Translations under genes and position numbers: made by a program
Shown: in pieces, positions 53,833 through 63,267 of the stretch
Numbering within the stretch: position 1 is the stretch's first letter
How the letters are laid out: each line of letters opens with the position of its first letter
DNA from: Myxococcales bacterium
GTDB lineage: Bacteria > Myxococcota_A > Polyangia > Nannocystales > Nannocystaceae
Direction of reading: 5' to 3'
DNA: 64,000 nucleotides
Assembly: GCA_020633335.1 (NCBI GenBank)
Contig: JACKDU010000005.1
Location: forward strand, 619,830-683,829
Notes under the pieces: model-generated
Told to the model about the DNA's origin: nothing
Seen by the model: only the letters and a program-made list of their open reading frames with translations
Database searches by the model: none

Positions 53833-54621
53833 TCAGCGCGGGGCCTCGACCTGGGCGAAGGTGAGCGGGTCCCCGTAGCTGAGCTGCTCGGCGCAGGCGG
53901 GGCCCAGCGCCTTGTTCGAGGAGTCGGTGGTGGCGATGCTCCCCTCGGCGTCGCGCATCGGGCAGCCGGGCTCCTCGCAGTGATCGAGGCCGAGGCTGTG
54001 GCCGACCTCGTGGACCGCGGTGTTGGCGACCCGGAAGGCGAAGTGCTCCGGGCTCCGGACGCCCCGCTGGAGGCGGAAGCTCGAGATCACCGCCGCCCGA
54101 CCTGGCACATAGGCCTGGCCGAAGATCCCCCAGTCCTTGTGCTTGCCCTTGGTCGTCGAGATGTCGACGTCGGTGAGCCCGAGGTAGCGGGCGCCGGGCG
54201 CCTCCTCGGCGGCCGCGCGATCGAGGTACTCGAGGAGGAGCTCGGCCCGGTAGCGGCGGCGCGGCGCGTAGTAGGCCTCCTTCGGGAGCGGCCGCGTGCC
54301 GCCGCGGCGGACCTCGACGGGGAGCACCTCGCGGAGGGTCTCCTCGATCGGGTCGAGGAGCTCGTCGGGGAAGGAGCCGAGGACGATGAGGACGACCTCG
54401 GAGCGCGGCGGGGTCGGCGTGTCGCTCGGCTCCTGGGCCTCTTGGGCCGCCTGGATCGGGCGCGGGTCGACGGCCGTCGCCTGGGTGACGTCCGCGCCGG
54501 CGGTCGCAGGCGGGGTGTCACGCTGCACGGGGATCGGCGTCGCGGGACCTCCTCCGTCGCGGTCGCAGCCCGCACCGCCGACGACGGCGAGGAGGCCGAG
54601 GACGCCCACCAGGACGCCCAT
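53833..54621 (-). CDS. Archaemetzincin-like metalloprotease lipoprotein
   Basis: 262 residues from ATG 54621 (an earlier in-frame start exists but would place a charged stretch before the signal). Lipoprotein signal ending VGGAGC (Cys19), a linker rich in Pro/Thr/Gln, then a catalytic domain with the motif HEVGHSLGLDHCEEPGCPM, the extended zinc signature HExxHxxGxxHC-x4-CxM of archaemetzincins. The later CxxC pair of the family is not obvious; only one downstream Cys is seen (GPACAEQL). Bacterial archaemetzincins are usually cytoplasmic-like; a lipid-anchored exported form is uncommon. Target proteins unknown. Confidence 0.88.
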   Translation of the reverse strand: MGVLVGVLGLLAVVGGAGCDRDGGGPATPIPVQRDTPPATAGADVTQATAVDPRPIQAAQEAQEPSDTPTPPRSEVVLIVLGSFPDELLDPIEETLREVLPVEVRRGGTRPLPKEAYYAPRRRYRAELLLEYLDRAAAEEAPGARYLGLTDVDISTTKGKHKDWGIFGQAYVPGRAAVISSFRLQRGVRSPEHFAFRVANTAVHEVGHSLGLDHCEEPGCPMRDAEGSIATTDSSNKALGPACAEQLSYGDPLTFAQVEAPR

Positions 54622-54761
54622 GAGCCGCGCTCTCGGCCCGCGCGTCGTGGCGGCGTCGCGGCCGGCGCCGTCCCCGAAGCCTTCTCCACGATCGGGGGCG
54701 ACGACACCCGGTCGTCGCTGCGCTTGACGGCGCGCCTCCGCTCCCCCGATGCTAGGAGACC

Positions 54762-55634
54762 GTGCCCGCCTTCGCGCCAACGTCCGCCCGGATGAGCATG
54801 CCGTCGATGACCGCATGCATGGCTCGTCTCGCGCGCACCGGTCAGCGCGCGGCGGGCCTGAAGGGCGACGCGACGATCCCACGGATCGAAGCCTACGCCA
54901 CCGTCGCGCCCGATCGCCAGCGCCTCCGCGCCTTCAACGACCTGGTCTGCGCGAGCCCGAGCGACTTCGTCCCCCTGACCTGGCCCTACGCAGTGGCGAC
55001 GCCGCTCCACCTCTACCTGGTGAGCGCGCCCGAGTTCCCGCTGCCGGCGCTCGGCCTCGTCCACCTCCGCGAGGTGATCGTCCAGACCCGGCCGATCCCG
55101 GCGGACGCCGAGCTCTCGTTCCGCGCGCGGGTCGAGGGGCACCGGCCGCACCGCCGCGGCGTCGAGTTCGATCTCGTCACCGAGGTCAGCCTCGGCGCGT
55201 CGGCGCCGATCGTCTGGCAGAGCACGACGACCGCGCTCTGGCGGAGCGAGGGGGGCCGACGGCGGGCGCCCGAGCTCGCCCCGGCGAACCCGCCGAGCGG
55301 CGAGCGCTGGCGGATCCCCGAGGAGACCGGGCGCCGCTACGCCTGCGTCTCCCGCAACTTCGATCCGATCCACCTCCACACCCTGACCTCGCGCTGGTTC
55401 GGCTTTCGCCGGCCGATCGTCCACGGGATGTGGACGGTCGCCCGCGCGGTCGCGGCCCTCGGCGCCTTCGCCACCGCGCCGCCGCTCCGCCTCGACGTCC
55501 GCTTCCGGTCGCCGCTCTTCCTCCCGGGCGAGGCGGTCTTCAGCGCCCGCGGCGACGACGAGCGCCGGGTCTTCGCGGTCTACCCGGCGTGGGGCGGGCG
55601 GGCGCACCTCGAGGGCGAGCTCCGGCGGCTCTAG
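54762..55634 (+). CDS. MaoC-like hot-dog dehydratase domain protein
   Basis: 290 residues. The C-terminal half holds the hydratase motif SRNFDPIHLH followed by GFRRPIVHGMW, with the catalytic Asp/His of MaoC and FAS2-type dehydratases. The N-terminal half is a second, degenerate hot-dog (TWPYAVATPLHLYLVSAPEFPLP) giving the double-hot-dog form. Acts on acyl-CoA or acyl-ACP enoyl groups. The first 30 residues are uncertain. The last 36 bases of the gene region are repeated 65 bp further on. Confidence 0.85.
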   Translation: MPAFAPTSARMSMPSMTACMARLARTGQRAAGLKGDATIPRIEAYATVAPDRQRLRAFNDLVCASPSDFVPLTWPYAVATPLHLYLVSAPEFPLPALGLVHLREVIVQTRPIPADAELSFRARVEGHRPHRRGVEFDLVTEVSLGASAPIVWQSTTTALWRSEGGRRRAPELAPANPPSGERWRIPEETGRRYACVSRNFDPIHLHTLTSRWFGFRRPIVHGMWTVARAVAALGAFATAPPLRLDVRFRSPLFLPGEAVFSARGDDERRVFAVYPAWGGRAHLEGELRRL

Positions 55635-55697
55635 TGTCGAAGAGGTCACGTCGGGCACGCTGGCGGGCGCACCTCGAGGGCGAGCTCCGGCGGCTCT
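55597..55697. repeat. 36-bp direct repeat at the 3' end of the MaoC-like gene
   Basis: 55597-55632 and 55662-55697 are identical over 36 bases, ending just before TAG and TGA respectively. The second copy is non-coding tail. The repeat falls where composition changes from the very GC-rich flank to the less GC-rich island on the right, so it may mark an integration or recombination boundary. Confidence 0.85.
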
Positions 55698-55886
55698 GAT
55701 CGGCGACGCGGCCCCAAGGGGCGCTTCTTCTGGTCGCGGTTCTTGCACGATGCGCGATCATGGCGCCATCAGTCGCGTGGTGTCTCTCACGGCCTCGCGC
55801 AATGGCCGGCGGGAACGGGATATGATCGTGCGAGACGGCGTTCAGCGTGTGATCGCCCCGCAAGCGCGACGGACATCGACGCCGCC
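55698..55886. other. Leader region of the split kinase gene
   Basis: No gene is called in these 189 bases; an open frame runs through from 55743 but begins in non-protein-like Arg/Ser-rich sequence. TATGAT at 55821-55826 is a possible -10 element; no convincing -35 was seen. Confidence 0.35.
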
Positions 55887-57893
55887 ATGGTCAAGCAAGG
55901 AGCACGGCGCACTTCAACCGGGACTGTCTCGACGGAGGACGGGCTCGACGGGCCCACGTTCACGACGAGCGGCATGCGGGGCGCGGACGAGACCGGCTCC
56001 GCAGCGAGCCGCCCGAACCCGCCACGGCGCGTGCTCGCGGAGCCGGTCACGCTGCGCGAGCGCTTCAGACTCGGCGAGACACTCGGACAGGGCGGCATGG
56101 GCATCGTCTACGCGGCCCACGATACAGCGCTCAACCGGAAGGTCGCCGTCAAGGTCCTACACGACGCACGCAGCCGGCAACCGCAGGCGCGGGCTCGGCT
56201 GATACGCGAGGCCCAAGCCATGGCTCGAGTCTCGCACCCGAACATCGTACAGATCTTCGATGTCGGCGAGGTCGACGGGCAGATCCACGTGATCATGGAG
56301 TTCGTCGACGGGGTGACGCTGGGCCAATTCGTCGGTGGCCGCACTGGTCGACCGGGGAGCTGGCGCGAGCTCGTCGAGATCTACTGTCTCGCGGGCGACG
56401 GACTCGCCGCGGCTCACGAGGCGGGGATTGTGCACCGAGACTTCAAGCCGACGAACGTGCTTGTCGACGGCGCCCAGCGACCACGGGTCACCGACTTCGG
56501 GCTCGCGTCATCGAAGGCTACCCTCGAGCCATGCCACGCGGCCGGCCAGGACGCCGACGTCACGCTGACCACGTCGGGGGCCCTCATCGGGACACCGGCG
56601 TACATGGCTCCAGAGCAATTCGAGGGGCAGGCCGCGGACGCGCACAGCGACCAGTTCTCGTTCTGCGTCTCCCTCTGGGAGGCGCTGCACAAACGCCGCC
56701 CGTTCACCGGATCCACGCTCGCGGAGCTCAGCGGCGAGGTGCTCGCGGGCGAGCTGCCAGCGGCGGGCATGGACGGGGTGCCGGCGGAGCTCGACCGCGT
56801 GCTCCTGCGCGGGCTCGCGCGCATCCCCGAAGAGCGCTACCCCACGCTCGACGCCCTGCTCGCCCGTCTGCGCGCCGAGGTCCGAGGTCCGCGCGGGCGA
56901 CGTTGGCCGCTCCTGCTCTCGGGGCTCGCCGCGCTGGTGCTCGTCGGTGGGCTCGCGCTCAACGCCGTCAACGTTCGCGTGCCGGACGACTTGGCACCGG
57001 CATCCGCATCCACGCCTGCTCTGATCGAACCACTGACGCCGACGTTGGCGAAGGTCGAGCGCCTGACGCGGACCCCGGGCATTGGCGTTCAGTACTTCGC
57101 CCTCGATCCCGCGGGGACGAAGCTTCTCTACAAGACGAACGAGGGGCTGTGGATGCGCGCGATCGACAAGGGGATCCCGGAGCGCGTGGAAACGCCCATC
57201 CCGAACGACGGCGCCATTTTCGGTCCGCGCGGCGAGGGCCTCATGGTCCTAAGCGAGGGAGGGTTGTGGCACCTAAAGGGCGACGAGCGTGAGTTGGTGC
57301 TCGACGGGATCGGGCAAGTGTACAATATGCAGCTCTCCCCTGACGGGACGCGCCTGGCGACGACCACGAGGAGATCGTTTCAACTCTGGGATCTCGAGCG
57401 TCGCGCGTTGCTGCATACGGGCGAGGGGCTCGACGCCAAACCCGCGTGGTCGCCGGACAGCGCCTACCTGGCGCTCGTCTGGTGGGACAAGATCCCGGAC
57501 GGCGAGCTTGCGATTCTCGATCGCGAGGGCCGGCTGCAGGCGCGCGTCGAGCTCGCGCATAGACGATCGAGCGGCGTCGCCTGGCTCGCCCCTGACCGCC
57601 TCGCCGTCGGTGGCGACGGAGCAGACGGAGAGGGCCGGATCACCTGCCACTCGCTCGACCGGGCGTCCGCACAGCTGCGAGAGCTGGAGGGAGGGATAGT
57701 CTCGCCCGCGCTTGATGAGGAGGACCGTCTATTCATCAATTGGGCGCTGTCTGGATCATCCGTCCTCGGAACCATGACAAACCAGCAACATGACATCCTG
57801 CTCATCCCTCTCGCGGAGGGCGCGGGGGAGCCGCGCCGACTCTCCCCTGAGGGCGGCATATGGAACGCGAGGCCCGCGTGGCGCAACTCGAGT

Positions 57894-57896
57894 GAG
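57894..57896. repeat. IS3 target-site duplication, left copy (GAG)
   Basis: GAG at 57894-57896 is repeated at 59170-59172 on the other side of the element. Joining the flanks at this duplication restores the kinase reading frame (…NSSE then LAFVST…). Confidence 0.8.
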
Positions 57897-57957
57897 TGAA
57901 CCTGCCCCGAACCAGTGGACACCCTCGATGAGTCGGACGTAGAGAGGGTGCAAGGCC

Positions 57958-58251
57958 ATGAGCAAGAAGAAGAGAAGAACCTTCACGCCGGAGCAGAAGG
58001 CCGAGGCGGTGAAGATCGTCAGGACCTCCGGGAAGACGGTCGCGCAGGTCGCCCGCGAGATGGGCTTGACGGAGACCGCGCTGCGGAACTGGGTGAGGCA
58101 GGACGGGATCAACCAGAACCCGAGCCCGCAGGGGCCGCTGACGACGGACGAGCGGGCCGAGCTCAACCGACTCCGCAAGGATCTAAGGCGGGTCGAGATG
58201 GAGCGAGATTTCCTAAAAAAAGCGGCGGCCTTCTTCGCGCGGGAGACGTGA
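57958..58251 (+). CDS. IS3-family OrfA
   Basis: 97 residues. Helix-turn-helix of the IS3 OrfA type: FTPEQKAEAVKIV, TVAQVAREMGLTETALRNWV, and a leucine-zipper-like helix LNRLRKDLRRVEMERDFL at the C-terminus. The A7G run at 58215 near its end is the shift site for making OrfAB. Its stop overlaps the OrfB GTG (GTGA). Confidence 0.95.
   Translation: MSKKKRRTFTPEQKAEAVKIVRTSGKTVAQVAREMGLTETALRNWVRQDGINQNPSPQGPLTTDERAELNRLRKDLRRVEMERDFLKKAAAFFARET
58215..58222 (+). promoter_or_regulatory. Programmed -1 frameshift site (A7G)
   Basis: Seven A and a G near the orfA 3' end allow slippage from the orfA frame (…L-K-K-A) into the orfB frame (…K-K-S), giving the fused transposase. Standard for IS3 elements. 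Confidence 0.8.
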
Positions 58252-59138
58252 GCCTCTTCGAGGTGATCGCGACGGAGAAGGCCAACTTCCCGGTCGAGAT
58301 GATGTGCGAGCTCCTCGAGGTCTCGCGCAGCGGCTACTACGCCTGGAAGGGCCGCGAACCCTCGGGGAGGATCAGGGAGGACGAGGCGCTGGCCCAGGAG
58401 ATCGAGATCATTCACGGCGAGAGCAGGAGGACCTACGGCAGCCCACGCATCCACGAGGAGCTGCGCGCTCGCGGTCGCAAGGTCGGCCGCAAGCGGGTCG
58501 CGCGGATCATGCGGCAGAGGGGCATCCACGGCCGTCGGAGGCGGAAATTCAGGAAGACCACCGACTCGAACCACAGGCATCCCGTGGCCGAGAACGTCCT
58601 CGATCGCAACTTCACCGTCGACAAGCCCGACAAGGTCTGGGTGGCCGACATCACGTACGTCTGGACCGTCGAGGGCTGGCTCTACCTGGCGGTGATCATC
58701 GACCTCTTCTCGCGCCGCGTCGTCGGCTGGTCGATGGCCGAGCACATGCGCGCCGAGCTGGTCCACGACGCGCTCCGGGCCGCCCTGGGGCATCGTGAGC
58801 CCTCCGAGGACGGGCTCCTCTTCCACTCGGACCAGGGCTCGCAGTACGCGGCAGACGACTACCGCGAGGCCCTACGCGAGGCGGGCATCGAGTGCAGCAT
58901 GAGCCGGCGGGGCGAGTGCTGGGACAACGCCGTCGCCGAGAGCTTCAACAGCACGATCAAGACGGAGCTGGTCCATCGAACGATCTTCCTCACGCGAGCG
59001 ATCGCGAAGACGACCATCGCGGAGTGGATCGAAGTGTTCTACAATCGTCAGCGTCGCCACTCGACGATCGGGTACTCGACCCCGGTCGCCTTCGAGGAGA
59101 GCTTCTACGCCGGGGTGGCGGAGGAGCGAGCGGCATAA
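58248..59138 (+). CDS. IS3-family transposase OrfB (DDE integrase)
   Basis: 296 residues from GTG 58248. HTH_21-type N-terminus (MCELLEVSRSGYYAWKGR, RRTYGSPRIHEEL), then the DDE catalytic core: VWVADITYV, LLFHSDQGSQYAA and the Glu in ECWDNAVAESFNSTIKTE. All three acidic residues are present. Made mainly as OrfAB by frameshifting. Confidence 0.96.
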   Translation: MSLFEVIATEKANFPVEMMCELLEVSRSGYYAWKGREPSGRIREDEALAQEIEIIHGESRRTYGSPRIHEELRARGRKVGRKRVARIMRQRGIHGRRRRKFRKTTDSNHRHPVAENVLDRNFTVDKPDKVWVADITYVWTVEGWLYLAVIIDLFSRRVVGWSMAEHMRAELVHDALRAALGHREPSEDGLLFHSDQGSQYAADDYREALREAGIECSMSRRGECWDNAVAESFNSTIKTELVHRTIFLTRAIAKTTIAEWIEVFYNRQRRHSTIGYSTPVAFEESFYAGVAEERAA

Positions 59139-59506
59139 CCTCGGTGTCCATTTTTTCGGGTCAATCCCAGAGCTCGCGTTCGTGTCGACGCGCTTCGGCG
59201 AGTCCACTCTGATGCTGCACGACCTCGGCGCGGGCACGACGCGTCCCTTCCCTGGATTCGATCTCGACGTGGGGCGCGTGGCTCGAGCCGGCCCCAACAA
59301 GCTCGTCATCACGACGTCCTCAGGAGAACGATCAGTGCTGAAGGTGCTTGCCGCTGGAGGATCGCGCGAGATCCCCGGCTCCGCCGAGTGGGCCGGCTCT
59401 GTAGTATCGTTTGCGTGCACCGAGACCGGCTTCTGCGTCGCCGCGCATCGGGACGCGGGAGAGGAGCGCTTCGAGTGGTTCTCGCTCGATGACGAGGCCG
59501 CGCGGG

Positions 59507-59514
59507 GGCCCTTG
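59507..59514. repeat. IS21 target-site duplication, left copy (GGCCCTTG)
   Basis: GGCCCTTG directly precedes the IS21 end at 59515 and recurs at 62463-62470 directly after it. The kinase frame reads …RGPL then FECPDAHV… when one copy is kept. Confidence 0.92.
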
Positions 59515-59681
59515 TGCGTATTCCGCTCGACTTGGGCACCCGTTCCGCCCGCGATCTGGGCACCGATTCCGGACCACTTGGGCGCTTCGGAGCGAAGCGA
59601 CGAGCCTCGTCGGCCTGGGCTGTGGGATCCGCGCGCAGCGATCGGTGTGGTTCGGTGGTCGGGTGATCGGCTCGTCGCCGG

Positions 59682-60435
59682 TCAGGACTTGCTCTTCTTC
59701 CCCTTCGGGCCCTTCCCCTCCCGCAGCGACGGGCCGTCGAGGGCGAGGACGTGGGCGTTGTGGACGAGCCGATCGCAGATCGCGTCGGCGAGGGTCGGCT
59801 GGAGCAGCTGATCGTGCCACATCTTCGTCGGGATCTGGGAGGTGATCACGGTTGAGCTCCGGTCGTAGCGGTCCTCGAGGATCTCGAGGAGATCGTGGAC
59901 CTCGCGCTCGATCATCGGCGCGAGCAGGAAATCGTCGAGGACCAGGACGTCGACGCGAGCGAGTCGCGCGAGCGCAGCGCTATACGTACCATCGGCGCGG
60001 GCGATCGCAAGATCGTGGCAGAGTCGCGGCACCCGGGTGAAGAGCGCCCGGTGACCGAGCCTGCACGCGCTCTGGGCGAGCGCCGCCCCGAGGTAGCTCT
60101 TGCCGACGCCGGTCTTGCCGACGACGATCACGTTGAGCTTGGCGAGGATCCAGCGGCCGGTGGCGAGGTCGCGGATGATGGCGCGATCGAGGCCGCGGCC
60201 GGGATCGCAGCGCACGTCCTCGAGGCAGGCGTCGCTGCCGATCTTCGCCGCCTTGAGGAGGCGGCCGAGGCGTCGGTTGTCGCGGTCGCTCCACTCGCGT
60301 TCGACGAGGACGCCGAGCTGCTCGGCGAGCGTCATCTCGTGCGCGAGGGGCCCGCCTGAGGAGCTCCGCGAAGGCGTCGGCCATGCCGGTGAGCTTCATC
60401 TCCCGCAGCTTGCGGAGGGTCTCCTGATCGATCAT
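59682..60435 (-). pseudogene. istB: IstB-like helper ATPase, frameshifted
   Basis: The start MIDQETLRKLREMKLTGMAD is at 60435. Near 60360 the frame changes (…FAELLRR, then GGPLAHEMTLAEQLGVL in another frame), a net shift of one base. The rest is intact: VVGKTGVGKSYLGAALA (Walker A), VLVLDDFLLAPM (Walker B) and the C-terminal SQIPTKMWHDQL. IstB is the AAA+ target-selection partner of IstA. A shorter product from the internal ATG at 60335 could still hold the ATPase core. Confidence 0.85.
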
Positions 60436-60609
60436 CGGACACCCCCGGCGCGCGCGCAGGAGGTCCGTGATCGACTCCGCGAGGGTGATGTCGATGAGCA
60501 CACCGCCGGCGACGCCGCGGGCGGTCCACTTGCAGCTCTCCGGGATCAGCAGCCGAATCGTCGCCGGCGGCGGCATCGAGGGACGAGGAGCGCGCCGGCT
60601 CCCGCTTGA

Positions 60610-62240
60610 TCATACATGTCCATCGGGACATGCGTCATGGATGTCGTGGTTCTCTGGTTCTCGGTCATGGTTCTTCTCCATCTCCTTCTGGTCGTAGTAG
60701 TCCCCGCCGCGGAGGTTCTCGTGGACGAGGCGCGGCCGCGGCGGCGGAGGTCGGATGTCGACGCGGTCGAGGCCGCGGCGGAGGATCGCCTGCACGCTCT
60801 TGCGGGTCGGCGAGCCGATCTCGAGGGCGCGACGACAGGCGGCGTCGGCCCGCGCAGGCTCGATCCCCTTCAGCTCGCGGAAGAGGCCGAAGCACGAGCG
60901 GTAGCCCTGCTCCGGGTGCGGCCGCGACTCGAGGATCCGGCGGACCACCTCGGCGACGCTCGGCCCGAGCGACTCGCCCCAGGCAATCATCCGCGACGGC
61001 GGCCACTCGCCGTACTCCCGGTGCGAGCGCGGACGATGCGAGGGGTCGGTGACCACCATCCCCTTGGGCCCGTAGCTCCGCGCGTGGGCGGCGACGCGGC
61101 GATCGCCGTGGAGGATCTCGATCGTCGTCGCCGTCGCCCTGAGCTGGACACGCTGGCCGACGAGCGCGCAGGGGACGCTGTAGTAGCGATCGTCGTATTC
61201 GCAGTGGTAGTCGGGGCCGACCTTCGCCTTCTTCCATCGCGCGAGCACGTAGCGCTCCGCTGGCAGCGGCTTCATCGCCGGTCGATCGAGCGCCTCGAAG
61301 CGCGAGCGCCTCGTGCCCTCGATCTTGACGAAGGGCGGGTGTTGAGGCGCTCCACCAGCTCGGCGATCGCCTCGTTGAGCTCGTCGAGGCTGTGGAAGCG
61401 GCGGTTCCGGAGGCAGGCGAGGATCCACCGCTGCGCGAGCTGGACCCCGTTCTCCACCTTGGCCTTGTCGCGGGGCTTGGCAGGGCGCGCCGGGATCACG
61501 ACGGTGCCGTAGTGGGCGGCCATCTCGGCGTACGTCGGGTTCAGGTCTGGATCGTAGCGATCGGGCCCCGAGACCGCGCTCCGCAGCTGATCGGGGACGA
61601 GGATCTCGGGCGCCGCGCCGAAGTACTCGAGGGCGCGGATCGTCGACATCACGAAGTCGCCGAGCCCCTGCGATCGGCTCGCCTCGGCGTAGGTGTAGTT
61701 GCTGGCCCCGAGGACAGCTACGTAGAGCTCGACCTCGATCGCCTCGCCGGTCTCTCGATCCCAGATCACCGGCTTCTTCCCCGAGTAGTCGATGAAGGCC
61801 TTCTCGCCGGCGCGGTGGTCTTGTCGCATCACCAGGTCGACGCGCCCCTGGAAGCGCGAGTAGAGCTCGCAGAACTGGCTGTAGCCGTAGGGCCGCTCGC
61901 CGCGATCACCGGCGGCGACGGCCTCGGCGTACTCGTTCCACAGCAGCAGCAGCGTGACGCCGTGTCGCGGGAGCTCGCGGTGGATCCACTCGAAGTCGAT
62001 CGGCGCACGCGGAGGCGGGAGGTTCCGTCCGACGTCGCGGAAGAGGAGCTGCTCGAGCTCGGCGTCGTCGAGCCCCTGCGCGATCTCCCAGGTGAGGTCG
62101 GCCTCCCCAGCGCGGCGGAGGTAGTCGCTGACGGAGCCCTTCGACATCCCCGTCGACGCGGAGATCGAACGGTGGCTGAGGGCAGATTCGTACTTGAGGC
62201 GGAGGACTTCTCGGATCTTTCGCATGGCGTGACGCTCCAT
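60610..62240 (-). pseudogene. istA: IstA transposase, frameshifted
   Basis: N-terminal part 62240 to about 61335: HTH (KYESALSHRSISASTGMSKG), DDE core with KAFIDYSGKK, ILVPDQLRSAV and KAKVENGVQ. At 61333-61335 a run of three C (minus strand) appears one base short: LNTRP should continue as FVKIEGTRRSRFE, which is found in the next frame and runs to 60610. The C-terminal piece is otherwise normal (YSVPCALVGQRVQLR). A single-base deletion or a sequencing error would explain it. Confidence 0.88.
60615..60632. repeat. Gene-end hairpin in IS21 between istA and istB
   Basis: CATGTCC-atcg-GGACATG, a 7-bp perfect stem with a 4-base loop in the last codons of istA. Same TGTCC-N4-GGACA core as the chromosomal gene-end hairpins. 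Confidence 0.65.
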
Positions 62241-62349
62241 GGCCCACGGTGAGCGGTTGGCCGCTCGACGGGGTTCGCGGGGTCACACCGATCGCTACGC
62301 GCTCGTCAGGAGCCGCTCAGGCGGCCGGTCGAGGGGCGCGAAATCGCGC

Positions 62350-62462
62350 TGCCCAAGTGCTCCGGAATCGGTGCCCAAGTGCTCCGGAATCGGTGCCCAG
62401 GTCCGGCCGGAATCAGTGCCCAAGTGGCCGGAATCAGTGCCCAACTTGGTCCGGAAAACGCA
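62350..62462. repeat. IS21 subterminal direct repeats
   Basis: Five units start TGCCCA at 62350, 62372, 62394, 62417 and 62438, about 22 bp apart; the first two are identical. Related units in inverse orientation (…TTGGGCA…) occur at the left end (59528-59585). These are the expected multiple transposase-binding sites. Confidence 0.85.
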
Positions 62463-62470
62463 GGCCCTTG
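62463..62470. repeat. IS21 target-site duplication, right copy
   Basis: GGCCCTTG, identical to 59507-59514, at the junction of the element with the third piece of the kinase gene. Confidence 0.92.
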
Positions 62471-62914
62471 TTCGAGTGCCCCGACGCGCACGTCTGCACA
62501 TCGGGCTGGTCGCTCGCCCCTGACGGTCGTGAATTGCTGCTCGTCAACGCCGAGCGAAGCGAGCTGCACTTCGTCGACGTCGAGACCGGCGCGGCCCGTG
62601 GGGCTCCCCTGATCGCGGCGCCGCAGACCTTGCTCCAGTCCACGGTCTACGACCCGCATCGCGGCGATGTCCTGGCGACCAGCATGTACCGGTTCTTTGA
62701 CGCGAGCGCGCCGCCTGCTCCCTACCGCCTGCTCCGCCTACAGCCAGGCCGCGAGCCAGAGCTTGTATGGAGCCACAAGTACATGTGGATCCATGCCCCG
62801 CAGCTCTCGCCCGACGGCTTGACGGTCGCGGCCGACGCGATGAACCTCCACAGCGAGGTCGTCCGCGTGGCGCTCCCTGCGGTGTGCGCCGGCGACGCGA
62901 TGCTGGGTCCGTGA

Positions 62915-63267
62915 CCTCTAGCAGGCGGGGTCCTGACGCCGCCCGCTGGAGGTCATCCGATCGTGGCTCCACGCCTTGCGGCGACGCAGTCAACGACGCC
63001 GGATGGACGGTGTACGTATGGGTCGCTTGGTGAAGAACTGGGTCCCCTCGCCGGGACTAATCGATCCCCCATCCCTGGGACTGCTTCGACAATCGAACCC
63101 AGGGCAGGAGGAGTGCGGTAGTCCCGCATGCTCGGATCTGTGGGGGGGGCGGTCCGAGCCCGAGGAGGGAAGGGCCGTCCCTGCCGCAATCGTACTTCCG
63201 GGGCTCGCCGGATTTTCCGAAGTCTAGAGGGGTGTGGGTCGAACTCAGGAGCGAAGAGGCTCTTGAC
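62915..63267. other. Intergenic region without clear gene
   Basis: Several short open frames cross this stretch on both strands, but none has a protein-like composition or start signal. No hairpin or tRNA pattern was found. It separates the kinase remnant from the convergent unknown gene. Confidence 0.5.

Larger units (their letters stand above)
57897..59169 (+). mobile_element. IS3-family insertion sequence, 1273 bp
   Basis: Starts TGAACCTGCCCC and ends with the reverse complement of TGGGATTGACCC; the two ends align from the inner TGGACACC outward as imperfect terminal inverted repeats. It carries orfA and orfB with a -1 frameshift signal. The right boundary is confirmed by a 19-base identical copy of this end at 63982-64000. 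Flanked by a 3-bp GAG duplication. It appears intact and may be active. Confidence 0.92.
59515..62462 (-). mobile_element. IS21-family insertion sequence, 2948 bp, degenerate
   Basis: Begins TGCGTATTCCG and ends with the reverse complement of TGCGTTTTCCG, imperfect terminal repeats with TG…CA ends. Multiple subterminal copies of TGCCCAAGTG-type units are present at the right end, the known transposase-binding pattern of IS21. It has an 8-bp target duplication. It carries istA and istB on the minus strand, each with a frameshift, so it is probably dead by itself. Confidence 0.92.
55887..62914 (+). pseudogene. Ser/Thr protein kinase with TolB-like propeller, split by two IS elements
   Basis: The ancestral gene is 55887-57896, 59173-59514 and 62471-62914: 670, 114 and 148 codons, together 931 residues plus stop, all in one frame once the elements and one copy of each target duplication are removed. 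The kinase domain is intact in the first part: LGQGGMGIVYAAHD, VAVKVL, VHRDFKPTNVL, TDFGLAS, AYMAPEQ. A membrane helix near residue 355 (LLLSGLAALVLVGGLALNAV) precedes the propeller, whose blades read like PD40/TolB repeats (MQLSPDGTRLATTT, AWSPDSAYLALVWW, SSELAFVSTRFGES, SGWSLAPDGRELLLVN). The first piece now ends at a TGA supplied by the IS3 end, so a kinase with a partial propeller could still be made. Lower GC than the flank suggests acquisition. Confidence 0.92.

Noticed and set aside
57915..58247. OrfB frame read from 57915 as one 407-residue protein
   Set aside because: The part before 58248 is the alternate frame of orfA; the fused product arises by -1 frameshifting at 58215, not from this start.
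57897..59172. IS3 left end placed at 57903 and right end at 59163
   Set aside because: This gives slightly better terminal pairing but no target duplication and a broken kinase frame; the second IS3 end at 63982 shows that the element extends to 59169.
62295..62659. Short open frames at the right end of IS21
   Set aside because: They are translations of the subterminal direct repeats, not genes.
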